Source: DASSUW01 sp963835525 (GTDB lineage Bacteria; Actinomycetota; Thermoleophilia; Solirubrobacterales; Solirubrobacteraceae). Taken from it: a DNA stretch of 64,000 bases. The stretch is from assembly GCA_963835525.1 (NCBI GenBank), contig CAWIFM010000003.1, forward strand, positions 434,001-498,000, written 5' to 3'. A program made the position numbers and the translations under genes. Positions 40,544 to 48,935 of the stretch are shown here, in pieces. A model generated the notes under the pieces. It had not been told where the DNA came from and made no database searches. It saw only the letters and a program-made list of their open reading frames with translations. The first letter of the stretch is position 1, and every line of letters starts with the position of its first letter.

Positions 40544-42718
40544 ATGGGGCAGACGCACTCCCTCTCGCGCGCGACGAGCGCTGACCGCGCCGCCGACTTC
40601 CGCGGGCTGCTCGAGCCCGGGGCGATCCGTGCCGTCTTCCAGCCCATCGTGCGACTCAGCGACCTCGAGCCGATCGGCTACGAGGGTCTGGCGCGCTTCC
40701 CCTCGCCGCCCGGCCTGGTGGCGCTGCCGCCGGACGTGACCCTGGCCGCCGCCGCCCGCAGCGGCCTGCGCGACGATCTCGAGGTCGCGTGCTGGGCCGC
40801 CATGACCGGCGCCGGCGAGCCGCCGCACGGCCGCCTGCTGTTCGTCAACGTCGCCCCCGACGCGCTCGGGCACCCCGGTCTCTCCGAGCTCGCCGAGCGC
40901 TTGCCCTCGCGCCTGGTCATCGAGCTCACCGAGCAGGACGCCGTGCAGGACATCCGCCGGATCCGGGAGCGGCTGCGGCCGTGGATCGCCCGCGGCGCCC
41001 TGATCGCCGTCGACGACGCCGGCGCCGGCTTCACCTCGCTCGAGTACGTGGCCGAGATCCGCCCCGACTTCCTCAAGCTGTGCCGCGGCATGGTCACCGG
41101 CGTCGACCTCGACGACTCCCGCCAGGCCGTCCTGCGCGCCACCGTGGCCTTCGCCCGCGAGGTCGGCGCCCGCATCGTCGCCGAGGGCGTCGAACGGCCC
41201 GAGGAGCTCGCCGTCCTGCGCGCCGCCGAGGTCGACTTCGGCCAGGGCTGGCTGTTCGGCCGCCCGGGGGTCGCCTGGCCGCCCGAGCCCGAGAGCAGCG
41301 GCCGCCGCCTGGCCGTGGCCCCCGGCGGGGGTCGCCTCGAGCGCGCGGTCGCCTCCGCCGAGACGGTGCGCGACGCCTGCACCGTCGTGGTCGAGCACCT
41401 CGCACGCACCGGGCTCATGCCGAGCGTGTACCTCGAGCAGGGCGGCCGCCTGCGCTGCCAGGCCGTGCGCGGCTACTGGCAGATCTACGACGGCATGCCC
41501 GCGGGCGCCGGCGTCATCGGCCACACGTTCCAGACCGGCGAGACGACCGACATCGTCGACACCTCCGCCGATCCCCACTTCCTCCCCTCCGTCCCGTCGG
41601 TGGTCGCCGAGCTGTGCGTCCCGATGCGCAACGGGGACCGCGTGATCGGTGTGCTCAACTGCGAGTCGCCGACCCTGCTCGGCGATGACGCACGCTGGGA
41701 GATGGACCGCTGCGCCGACCTGCTGGCCCGCCGCATCGGCGAGCTCGGCGGGCCGGAGGCGCGCGTGGCGCCCGCCCAGCGGCTGGCGCGCGCCGTCGCC
41801 CGCCTGGCGGCGCTGCAGGACCCGGAGGACATCGTGCGCGAGACGGTCCGCTCGGCGCTGCACGTGGCGGGCTTCGAGTCGGCCATGATCGCGCTCGCCG
41901 ACGGCTCGGGCAGCCTCTACGTGCACCACGCCGAGGGCCCGTTCGCCGTCGCGCTGACGCAGCTCGAGGCCACCGACCTGGCCGCCATCGGCGACTGGGT
42001 CACCCGCGGCACCTCCTCCTACACCGTCAACGAGGCGTCAGGCCGCGGGTTCGCCGGCCACGAGCCGGTCCGCCGCGCGGGCGCCGCCTCGCTCATCGTG
42101 CTCCCGCTCGCCGCCGCGGGCGAGCAGATCGGCATCCTCGTGCTCGCCGACCGCACCCCGCACCGCCTCTCCACCGAGCACGTCGAGCTGCTCGAGCTGC
42201 TCGCCTTCCAGGCCGCCAGCGGCCTGCGGATGGCCGCCGCCGTGCTCGAGCTGCGTGAGCGCGCCGCGCGCGATCCGCTGACCGGGCTCGGCCACCACGC
42301 CGCCTTCTACGAGGCGCTGCCCGTCCTGCGCGACAGCGGTCCCTTCGCCGTGCTGCTCGCCGACCTCGACGGCTTCAAGAGCCTCAACGACACGCGCGGT
42401 CACGCGGCGGGCGACGACGCCCTGCGCGCGATGGCCGCCCTGCTGCGCTCGGCGTCGCCGACCGGCGGCCGTGCGTTCCGGATCGGCGGCGACGAGTTCG
42501 CCCTGGCCTTCGAGTGCGCCGGCGAGGGGGATGCCGAGCGGGTCGGCTTCCAGCTCCGCTCGCAGGCGCCGGAGCGGATCGGCTCGACGCTGTCGGTCGG
42601 CCTGGCGCTCGCCCAGGACGGCGAGAGCGACGAGGCGATGGTCGCCCGGGCGGACGCCGCGCTCTACGAGGCCAAGCGCAGCGGCAAGAACGCCGTCAGC
42701 CTGGCACCACGAGCCTGA
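40544..42718 (+). CDS. EAL-GAF-GAF-GGDEF cyclic di-GMP protein
   Basis: 724 residues with the EAL domain first (about 20-245), then two GAF domains (about 265-400 and 410-570) and a C-terminal GGDEF domain (DPLTGLGHHAAFYEAL, RIGGDEFAL). The usual order is GGDEF then EAL. EAL is EGL here (YEGLARF); DDFG is DDAG and LKID is LKLC, so phosphodiesterase activity may be reduced, while GGDEF is intact. No membrane segments: a cytosolic sensor. A CCCCA/TGGGG inverted repeat (40535-40549) spans the ATG. The end overlaps the convergent lipid kinase by 23 bp. Confidence 0.9.
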   Translation: MGQTHSLSRATSADRAADFRGLLEPGAIRAVFQPIVRLSDLEPIGYEGLARFPSPPGLVALPPDVTLAAAARSGLRDDLEVACWAAMTGAGEPPHGRLLFVNVAPDALGHPGLSELAERLPSRLVIELTEQDAVQDIRRIRERLRPWIARGALIAVDDAGAGFTSLEYVAEIRPDFLKLCRGMVTGVDLDDSRQAVLRATVAFAREVGARIVAEGVERPEELAVLRAAEVDFGQGWLFGRPGVAWPPEPESSGRRLAVAPGGGRLERAVASAETVRDACTVVVEHLARTGLMPSVYLEQGGRLRCQAVRGYWQIYDGMPAGAGVIGHTFQTGETTDIVDTSADPHFLPSVPSVVAELCVPMRNGDRVIGVLNCESPTLLGDDARWEMDRCADLLARRIGELGGPEARVAPAQRLARAVARLAALQDPEDIVRETVRSALHVAGFESAMIALADGSGSLYVHHAEGPFAVALTQLEATDLAAIGDWVTRGTSSYTVNEASGRGFAGHEPVRRAGAASLIVLPLAAAGEQIGILVLADRTPHRLSTEHVELLELLAFQAASGLRMAAAVLELRERAARDPLTGLGHHAAFYEALPVLRDSGPFAVLLADLDGFKSLNDTRGHAAGDDALRAMAALLRSASPTGGRAFRIGGDEFALAFECAGEGDAERVGFQLRSQAPERIGSTLSVGLALAQDGESDEAMVARADAALYEAKRSGKNAVSLAPRA

Positions 42719-43550
42719 AGGCCCGCGCCTCGACCGTCACGCGCTCGAGGCCGCCGGTGCGGATCTCGCCGTCGACGTTGATCTCGCTCTCGTCCGGGAG
42801 GGCGACCTCCACCACGTGACCCTGCTCGTGCGGCACGTCGCGCTGCTGCGCGATCGTGCGCCGGCGCAGGCCCCAGGCCCGCCGGGCGAGCCCCGCGCGC
42901 GAGCCCGCGGGCAGGATCACGAGGTCGAGCACGCCGTCGTCGGGGTCGGCCTCGGCCACGCCCGAGCCGCCGCCGAAGGCGCCGCTGACGGCAACGATCA
43001 CCTGCCAGGCGGCGTCGTCGAAGACGGTGCTCCCGTCGGCCCGGACGGTGACGGGCAGCGGCCGCTCGCGGGCGGCGGCGCTCAGCGCCCCGACCCCGTA
43101 GGCGAGCGGGCCGAGGCGCGGCTTGAGCGGCTGCGCGTTCCGGGCCGCGACCGACGCGAGCCCGGCGCTGGCCACGTTGACGAACGGCCGCCCGTCGGCC
43201 AGCCGGCCGAGCTCGAGCGGCCGCGTGTCGCTCCCGTCGGCGGCCAGCTCCGCGGCCTCGCGCGGGTCGGCGGGCACGCCGTAGGCGCGCGCGAAGTCGT
43301 TCGCCGTGCCGGTCGGGAGCACGGCCAGCGGTACGTCGAGCCGGCCGGCCAGCTCGGCCACCGGGCCGATCGTCCCGTCGCCGCCGGCGACCGCCAGGCG
43401 GTCCGGCTCCCAGGCCGCGGCCTGCTCGAGCTCCTCGTCCCGGCAGCCGAACACGGCGACCTCCGCGCCGCGCGAACGCAGCACCGCGGCGAGCGGCTCG
43501 GGGTCGAGCCCGCCGCCTGACGCGCGGTTGGCGGCGAGGGCGATGCGCAC
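42696..43550 (-). CDS. Diacylglycerol kinase-family lipid kinase (DagK/YegS-like)
   Basis: 284 residues from GTG 43550. The nucleotide motif VAGGDGTIGPVAEL near residue 65 and PTGTANDFARAYG are diagnostic of the DAGK catalytic fold. C-terminal beta domain ends DGEIRTGGLERVTVEARAF in the usual position for this family. Phosphorylates a lipid such as diacylglycerol at the inner membrane face. The GTG start is 8 bp from TACCCT on the minus strand with no ribosome binding site. Divergent from the epimerase gene across 25 bp. Confidence 0.92.
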   Translation of the reverse strand: MRIALAANRASGGGLDPEPLAAVLRSRGAEVAVFGCRDEELEQAAAWEPDRLAVAGGDGTIGPVAELAGRLDVPLAVLPTGTANDFARAYGVPADPREAAELAADGSDTRPLELGRLADGRPFVNVASAGLASVAARNAQPLKPRLGPLAYGVGALSAAARERPLPVTVRADGSTVFDDAAWQVIVAVSGAFGGGSGVAEADPDDGVLDLVILPAGSRAGLARRAWGLRRRTIAQQRDVPHEQGHVVEVALPDESEINVDGEIRTGGLERVTVEARAFRLVVPG

Positions 43551-43558
43551 GGGCGCTG

Positions 43559-43568
43559 AGGGTACACT
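43559..43568. promoter_or_regulatory. Bidirectional leaderless promoter with shared -10 (lipid kinase / mce)
   Basis: AGGGTACACT holds two -10 boxes that share the central TA: TACACT on plus (43563-43568), 7 bp ahead of GTG 43576, and TACCCT on minus (43564-43559), 8 bp ahead of GTG 43550. The whole gap is 25 bp and has no ribosome binding site in either direction. Confidence 0.62.
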
Positions 43569-43575
43569 CGGCCGG

Positions 43576-43974
43576 GTGTTCGGCAGCATCGACCACATCG
43601 GTGTCGCCGTCGAGGACCTCGACGCCGCGATCGCCGTCCACCGCGACACCTACGGCATGCCGCTCGTCCATCGCGAGACGATCGCCGAGCAGGGAGTCGA
43701 GGCTGCGCTGCTCGACGTCGGCGACAGCCACGTCGAGCTGCTCGCGCCGCTGGGCGACGACACGCCGGTCGGCCGCTTCCTCGCCAAGCGCGGGCCCGGG
43801 CTCCACCACGTGGCCTACCGCGTCGACGACGTGGCCGGCGCGCTGGACTCGTTGCGGGCGGCAGGCGTGCGGCTGATCGACGAGGAGCCGCGCACGGGTA
43901 TACGCGGCTCGCAGGTCGCCTTCGTCCATCCCTCCGCCTCCGGCGGCGTGCTCACGGAACTGGTGCATGTATGA
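43576..43974 (+). CDS. mce: Methylmalonyl-CoA epimerase
   Basis: 132 residues, glyoxalase/VOC fold. IDHIGVAVEDLDAAI at the start, the metal ligands His7, Glu in VELLAPLG, His in LHHVAYRVDD and Glu in GGVLTELVHV are all present. Interconverts (S)- and (R)-methylmalonyl-CoA in propionyl-CoA metabolism; no mutase gene is in the window. GTG 43576 gives the canonical beginning and is probably leaderless. The stop overlaps the next start (ATGA). Confidence 0.92.
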   Translation: MFGSIDHIGVAVEDLDAAIAVHRDTYGMPLVHRETIAEQGVEAALLDVGDSHVELLAPLGDDTPVGRFLAKRGPGLHHVAYRVDDVAGALDSLRAAGVRLIDEEPRTGIRGSQVAFVHPSASGGVLTELVHV

Positions 43975-44210
43975 CTGATCCGACGACCACTCCCTCCAGC
44001 TTCCGGCGCGCGGCGATCGGCTTCGTCGGCGCCGGCCAGGTGCTCTCCCTTCGACTGGCCGAAGACCAGCTCGAGGCGCTCCGGAAGGCGCTGCAGGACG
44101 GGAAGGAGCGCTGGTACGAGGTCGAGGCGACCGACGGCGCCGTGCTCGTCGACCTCGGGCAGGTGTCGTATCTGCGCGTCGAGTCCGGAGAGCACAGAGT
44201 CGGCTTCTAG
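43971..44210 (+). CDS. Small hypothetical protein, 79 aa
   Basis: Not recognised. Sequence LSLRLAEDQLEALRKALQ suggests a helix, followed by GKERWYEVEATDGAVLVDLGQVSYLRVESG, which looks like a small beta domain. No membrane segment or metal site. Overlaps the mce stop by 4 bp and ends 1 bp before the PAP2 start, so it is cotranscribed with them. Coding-like composition supports it being real. Confidence 0.68.
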   Translation: MTDPTTTPSSFRRAAIGFVGAGQVLSLRLAEDQLEALRKALQDGKERWYEVEATDGAVLVDLGQVSYLRVESGEHRVGF

Positions 44211-44211
44211 C

Positions 44212-44715
44212 TTGCGCCGCCTGCGGGTCGCCTTCAACGCCGCCGACCTCGCCGTCTACCGGCGGATCCGGTTGATGGCCCACGCACCGCACCGCGTGCG
44301 CTGGGTGCGGCGCTACTCGCGGCTCGGCGAGCACGGCGCGGTGTGGCTGGCGCTCGGCTGCCTGGGCAGCGCGGCCGACGCCGAGCGGCGCGGGCGCTGG
44401 CTGCGCGCCACCGTGTGCGTCGGCGCGGCCTACCTGATCTCGACCTCGATCAAGATGGCGATCGGCCGCAAGCGGCCGCTGATCGAGGACCTGCCGCACC
44501 TGATGGCGACGCCCACCGGCCTCTCGTTCCCGTCCTCGCACTCGACCTCGTCGTTCGCCGCCGCCCAGGCCTACGGGCGCCTGCTCCCGCGCGGCCCGCT
44601 GCTCGGGGCGGCCGCCGCGATGGCGTTCTCGCGCCTCTACCTGGGCGTGCACTACCCGTCCGACGTCGCCGCCGGGGCGGCTCTCGGGACCGCGCTCGGG
44701 AGCCTCGGGCGATGA
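44212..44715 (+). CDS. PAP2-superfamily membrane phosphatase
   Basis: 167 residues. The three phosphatase motifs are visible: KMAIGRKRP (motif 1), SFPSSHST (motif 2) and SRLYLGVHYPSDV (motif 3). Four to five hydrophobic segments. Likely dephosphorylates a lipid phosphate such as undecaprenyl pyrophosphate or phosphatidate. TTG 44212 is used; the stop overlaps ychF (ATGA). Confidence 0.9.
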   Translation: MRRLRVAFNAADLAVYRRIRLMAHAPHRVRWVRRYSRLGEHGAVWLALGCLGSAADAERRGRWLRATVCVGAAYLISTSIKMAIGRKRPLIEDLPHLMATPTGLSFPSSHSTSSFAAAQAYGRLLPRGPLLGAAAAMAFSRLYLGVHYPSDVAAGAALGTALGSLGR

Positions 44716-45791
44716 AGGTCGGCATCGTCGGGATGCCCAACGCGGGCAAGTCGTCGCTCTTCAACGCGCTGTCGCGGGCGGGCGCGGAGGCGGCCAACTA
44801 CCCGTTCACGACGATCGAGCCGAACGTCGCGGTCGTTCCCGTGGCCGACGACCGGCTCGACGCGGTGGCGCGCACCATCGGCGCTTCGAACGTGGTGCCG
44901 GACACGATCGAGTTCCACGACATCGCCGGCCTGGTGGCGGGCGCGCACAAGGGCGAGGGCCTGGGCAACAAGTTCCTGGCCAACATCCGCGAGACCGACG
45001 CCCTGCTGCACGTGGTGCGCGCGCACGGCGACGACAACGTCATCCATCCGGAGGGCAGGGTCGATCCGGCCGCCGACATCGAGACGATCGAGACGGAGCT
45101 GCTCTACGCCGACCTCGAGCAGGCCGAGCGGCGGCTCCAGCGCGTGGTGCGCACCGCACGCAGCGGCGACAAGGTCGCGATCGGCGAGCAGGAGTGGCTC
45201 GAGCGCGTGATCGACGCGCTCAACGCCGGCCAGCCGGCGCGCACGGTGCCGGTGCCGGACGCCGCGCCCAACGCCATGCGCGACCTCTCGCCGCTGACCG
45301 GCAAGCCGGTGCTCTTCGTGGCCAACGTCGACGAAGGCGACGACGCGGTGCCGTCGGCTATCGCCGACCACGCGGCCGCCAACGGGGCGGCAGCGGTCGC
45401 CGTCTCCTCGCGGATCGAGGCCGAGCTGTCCGAGCTCGACGACGAGGAGGCGGCGGTCATGCGCGAGGAGATGGGCGTCGGCGAGTCGGGCCTCACCCGC
45501 GTGGTGCGCGGCGCCTTCGGGCTGCTCGACCTACTCGCGTTCTTCACCGCCGGCGAGGACAAGCCGGCCCAGTCCTGGCACATGCGGCGCGGGCTGACCG
45601 CCTGGCACGCGGCGGGCGAGATCCACTCCGACATCCAGCGCGGGTTCGTGCGCGCCGAGGTGATCGGCTGGGAGGCGCTGGTGGACGCCGGCGGCTACGC
45701 CGCGGCGCGCGAGCGCGGCACGCTGCGGCTGGAGGGGCGGGAATATCCCATGGCCGATGGTGACGTAATTACCGTCAAGTTCACGCCCTGA
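44712..45791 (+). CDS. ychF: Redox-regulated ATPase YchF (OLA1 family)
   Basis: 359 residues. P-loop GMPNAGKSS at 7-15, switch regions FTTIEPNVAVVPV and HDIAGLVAGAHKGEGLGNKFL, and the C-terminal TGS domain (MRRGLTAWHAAGEIHSDIQRGF, YPMADGDVITVKF). In place of the GTPase NKxD motif it has the ANVDE typical of ATP-preferring YchF. Ribosome-associated and stress-linked in other bacteria. Part of the mce-PAP2-ychF run. Confidence 0.97.
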   Translation: MKVGIVGMPNAGKSSLFNALSRAGAEAANYPFTTIEPNVAVVPVADDRLDAVARTIGASNVVPDTIEFHDIAGLVAGAHKGEGLGNKFLANIRETDALLHVVRAHGDDNVIHPEGRVDPAADIETIETELLYADLEQAERRLQRVVRTARSGDKVAIGEQEWLERVIDALNAGQPARTVPVPDAAPNAMRDLSPLTGKPVLFVANVDEGDDAVPSAIADHAAANGAAAVAVSSRIEAELSELDDEEAAVMREEMGVGESGLTRVVRGAFGLLDLLAFFTAGEDKPAQSWHMRRGLTAWHAAGEIHSDIQRGFVRAEVIGWEALVDAGGYAAARERGTLRLEGREYPMADGDVITVKFTP

Positions 45792-45811
45792 CATGCCGTT
45801 GTTAGGCATGT
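45791..45811. other. 7-bp stem hairpin across the start of the degenerate GGDEF gene
   Basis: ACATGCC (45791-45797) and GGCATGT (45805-45811) pair around GTTGTTA. It starts at the last base of the ychF stop and includes the first two bases of GTG 45810, so it could limit translation of the small gene or act as a weak attenuator. No T-run follows. Confidence 0.45.
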
Positions 45812-46172
45812 GGACCTCGATGACCTGATCGGCCCGCTGCCCGCGCCGCTCGGCCGCTGGATGCTGCGGCGCATGGTGGCCTCCGGCGTGCGCTACGGCC
45901 ACGAGTTCGTCGTGCTGCTCGTCCGCGGCGCCGAGCCGGACGCTCTCGCCGGCGTGCTGCGCGGCGCCGACGTCTACGCGTGCTGGGACGACGAGGGCGA
46001 CCTGCTGGCCCTGCTGCCGGACACCGACCGCCACGGCGGGGCCCGCGTGGCCGACCGCGTGCGCGAGGAGACCGGCGCCGCCGTCGGCGCCGCCCACTGG
46101 GGCGGCGACCTCGCCGAGGACCTGGTCGAGCGCGCCGAGCGCGCGCTCGCGGCCGACCTCGCTCAGGCCTGA
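45810..46172 (+). CDS. Small degenerate GGDEF-like protein
   Basis: 120 residues. The order of elements fits the core of a GGDEF domain: GHEFVVLLVRG (first strand), LRGADVYACW, then DEGDLLALLPDT where active enzymes read GGDEFAVLLPDT, ARVADRVREETGAAVGAAHW and a terminal helix DLAEDLVERAERALAADL like the AD-ALYxAK segment. The catalytic GGDEF is DEGDL and the N-terminal substrate half is missing, so cyclase activity is unlikely. Could be a c-di-GMP or protein-binding remnant. GTG start; 10-bp overlap with the convergent exonuclease. Confidence 0.68.
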   Translation: MDLDDLIGPLPAPLGRWMLRRMVASGVRYGHEFVVLLVRGAEPDALAGVLRGADVYACWDDEGDLLALLPDTDRHGGARVADRVREETGAAVGAAHWGGDLAEDLVERAERALAADLAQA

Positions 46173-47029
46173 GCCGCCGCCGCTTCCTCGAGCCGCTTCG
46201 ACAGCCGCCCCATCCCATGCGTGGCGGCGGCCTTCGCGCCGCTCGCGTAGTCGGTCGCCGCGTCGGGCGGCCGTTCGAGCGGCACGGTGCGCAGCGTCGC
46301 GATGTCCTTGAAGGCACGCAGCTCGTCGGCCTGCTCGATCAGCGCTCGGCGTACCGACGGCTTCTCGCGGATGGCGCCGAGGATCACGTGCTCGAGGTCG
46401 CCCTTGCGGCGCAGCAGGTCTGCGGCCGTCTTCGGGCCGATCCCCTTGGCGCCGGGCAGTCCGTCCGACGGGTCGCCGCGCAGGGCGATGAAGTCGGGCA
46501 CCTGCTCGGGGTCGATCCCGTACCACTCGCGCACGCCGTCCGGGTCGACCTCCTGCGGGCCGTCGCCGCCGGTGCGCTGCATGAGCACGGTCACGCTGTC
46601 GGTCGCGCACTGGAACATGTCGCGGTCGCCGGTGAGGATCAGCGTCTTCCCGCCGGCCTCGGTCTCGACCGCTGCCAGCGAGTGCAGCAGGTCGTCGGCC
46701 TCGAGCTCGTCGTTGGAGACCAGCGACCAGCCGAGCGCCTCGTACAGCTCCGGCGCGCGCTCCCACTGCCATTCGAGCGGGTCGGGCATCGGCGGGCGGT
46801 CGGCGTGGTAGGCGGGGAACGCCTCGACGCGGTATTCGCCCGCCTCGGCGCCGAAGCACCAGACCACGGCGCGCGGGTCGTACTTCTCGATGCACCACAG
46901 CGTCTGGTTGACGGAGCCCAGCAGCGCGTTGACGGGATGTCCGTCGTCGTCGGTGATCGAGTCCGGGAGGGCGAAGAAGGCGCGGTAGAGGACGGCGGGG
47001 CCGTCGATGGCCAACAGGGGTTGCGACAT
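46163..47029 (-). CDS. 5'-3' exonuclease (PolA N-terminal/flap endonuclease type)
   Basis: 288 residues. Metal-binding acidic residues in LLAIDGPAVLYRAFFAL, NDELEADDLLHSLA and ILTGDRDMFQ, and the helix-three-turn-helix DNA-binding motif LPGAKGIGPKTAADLL. A stand-alone version of the 5' nuclease domain of DNA polymerase I, acting on flaps and RNA primers. TATCCT on the minus strand is 8 bp ahead of ATG 47029; probably leaderless. Divergent from the MaoC gene across 26 bp. Confidence 0.93.
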   Translation of the reverse strand: MSQPLLAIDGPAVLYRAFFALPDSITDDDGHPVNALLGSVNQTLWCIEKYDPRAVVWCFGAEAGEYRVEAFPAYHADRPPMPDPLEWQWERAPELYEALGWSLVSNDELEADDLLHSLAAVETEAGGKTLILTGDRDMFQCATDSVTVLMQRTGGDGPQEVDPDGVREWYGIDPEQVPDFIALRGDPSDGLPGAKGIGPKTAADLLRRKGDLEHVILGAIREKPSVRRALIEQADELRAFKDIATLRTVPLERPPDAATDYASGAKAAATHGMGRLSKRLEEAAAAQA

Positions 47030-47037
47030 CGCGACCC

Positions 47038-47047
47038 AGGATATGGT
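47038..47047. promoter_or_regulatory. Bidirectional leaderless promoter with shared -10 (exonuclease / maoC)
   Basis: AGGATATGGT holds TATGGT on plus (47042-47047), 8 bp ahead of ATG 47056, and TATCCT on minus (47043-47038), 8 bp ahead of ATG 47029. The two -10 boxes share the central TA, as in the gap at 43551-43575. No ribosome binding sites are seen. Confidence 0.65.
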
Positions 47048-47055
47048 GCGGCCGC

Positions 47056-47511
47056 ATGAAGACGATCACCGGGCTGGACGAGCTGAAGGCGTCGGAGGGC
47101 GAGGTCCTCGGAACCTCCGAGTGGCACGAGGTCACGCAGGAGGCGATCAACGACTTCGCCGACGTCACCGGCGATCACCAGTGGATCCACGTCGACGTCG
47201 AGCGCGCCAAGGACACGCAGTTCGGCGGCACGATCGCGCACGGCTACTACACGCTCTCGCTGGCCCCGATGTTCATGGAGCAGGTGATGTCGCTCGAGGG
47301 CTTCGCCTTCGCGATCAACTACGGCCTCAATAAGGTCCGCTTCCCGGCCCCGGTGCCCGTAGGCTCGCGCGTCCGCGCGCAGGTCAAGCTCGCCTCGCTG
47401 GAGGAGATCACCGGCGGCGCGCAGATCATGCTCGAGCTGACCTTCGAGGTCGAGGGCGGCGAGAAGCCCGCCTGCGTCGCGCAGACGCTGGCGCGGGTCT
47501 ACACCGGCTAG
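47056..47511 (+). CDS. MaoC-family (R)-specific enoyl-CoA hydratase
   Basis: 151 residues, single hot-dog fold. The hydratase-2 motif is complete: DVTGDHQWIHVDVERAKDTQFGGTIAHGYYTLSL read in two parts, with catalytic Asp and His. Hydrates trans-2-enoyl-CoA in fatty-acid or polyhydroxyalkanoate metabolism. Leaderless ATG. Overlaps the convergent SpoIID-like gene by 4 bp. Confidence 0.92.
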   Translation: MKTITGLDELKASEGEVLGTSEWHEVTQEAINDFADVTGDHQWIHVDVERAKDTQFGGTIAHGYYTLSLAPMFMEQVMSLEGFAFAINYGLNKVRFPAPVPVGSRVRAQVKLASLEEITGGAQIMLELTFEVEGGEKPACVAQTLARVYTG

Positions 47512-48882
47512 CGGACGCGGACCGACGGCCCGGCGTCGCCCGCGAAGATCGCGCGGTAGGTGCCGGACGACGCCACGGCGGCGCGGTAGTTGCCGCCGTG
47601 CCGCACGAGCGTGGAGGCGACGGTCTCCCAGCCGCCGGCCTGGCGGCGCTGGATCTGGACCTCGGCGCCGACGCGCGCCGGGATCACCGTGCCGGCGATG
47701 CTGGCGTGGGCCCGCGGCCCGGCTGCGCCGGCCTGCGCGCCGCCCGTCCCGGTCGGGGGCGCCTTGCGGCTGGCGATCGAGGTGAAGTAGGCCCACGTGT
47801 CGAGCAGGCCGAGGCGCGCGCGGAGCGTCGCACCGTCGACCCGCGTGCGGCCGCCGGTGCCGACGATGTCGGCGCTCACGATCCGCGGCGAGGCGCCGCG
47901 CTTGAGCACCTGGATGCCGCGGAAGCGGCCCTTGACGAGCCCGCTCAGCTTGGCGCCCGCCTGCGCGCGGGTCAGCTTGACCGGCGTCCAGCGGTGCTTG
48001 GGCGAGATGTCGTCGTAGGGGTCCTCGACGGACTTCAGCCACGGCTGCGGGCCGGCGCCGACGTTCGTGTTCTCGACGTTCTCGGTCCGTCCGCCGGACG
48101 TGGAGAAGAAGAACGTGACCACCGGCTTGCCCGCGTGGGTGACGACCTGCCCGCGGGTGGCGGCGACGGCGGCGTTGGTCGACTCGGTCTCCGCGGCCAC
48201 GCCGCCGTAGACCTGCGAGCGGGTGTCGGCGTAGTGCTCGAAGCCCGCGCCGGCCTTCGAGGTGGTGATCGCGTAGGTGCGCGCGGCGACGGCCTGGGCC
48301 TTGAGCGCCTCGGCCGGCCACGACGACGGCGACTCGCGCGCCACCACGCCGGCGACGTAGTCCTCGAGCGAGACCGCGTTGATCGCGTTGAGGCCTCCGA
48401 ACGTGTCGGGCCGGAACTCGAGGATGCCGCGGTAGCTGCCCACGCCGCCGAGCGTGACCGCGCCGGGGCCGGAGACCTGCAGCGGCGACGAGAAGGTGGC
48501 GATCCGCTTGCCGGCGGCCGACAGCAGGTCGACCTGCGTGGCGCCGTGGCGGCGGGCCTTGTAGGTGCGCGACGGGTTGAGCGCGCGGGTCCCGGCCTGC
48601 GAGGCGCCGCTGAAGCTCGCCGTCCCGGTCGACTGGATCAGCACCCGGACGGTGGCTGGCCGGATCCGTCGTCCCGAGCTGGGTGCCGGTGTAGTAGTGG
48701 CCGAGGATCTGGTCGTACGTCCGGCCCTGCTTGGCGAACCCGTAGGCGCCGTACTGGCTCATGCCGACGCCGTGCCCGAAGCCCGCTCCGCGGATGGTGA
48801 ATCGCGCCTTCGCGGCGAAGGCAGGAGTGACCAGCAGCGCGAGCGCAGCGAGTGTCAGCGAAGCGAGCCGCAGCAAGGGCAT
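47508..48882 (-). pseudogene. SpoIID/LytB-domain secreted protein, frameshifted
   Basis: Signal peptide and SpoIID start are read from ATG 48882 (LASLTLAALALLVTPAFAA, then GAGFGHGVGMSQYGAYGFAKQG, YYTGTQLGTT). The rest (RVLIQSTGTASFSG, LEDYVAGVVARESP, ALKAQAVAARTYA, SGGRTENVEN) continues in another frame to the stop at 47508. The break is at 48653-48660, where TGGCTGGC is an exact 4-bp tandem repeat; removing four bases, or one, joins the frames into about 456 residues. SpoIID-type proteins are lytic transglycosylases acting on peptidoglycan; the catalytic ARESP motif is intact. The shift is either a mutation or a sequence error. Confidence 0.82.
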
Positions 48883-48935
48883 CAGGGTAGCCGGACACCG
48901 GGACTGGTAAGAAGTTGCGCTATGAGCGTGCGGAG

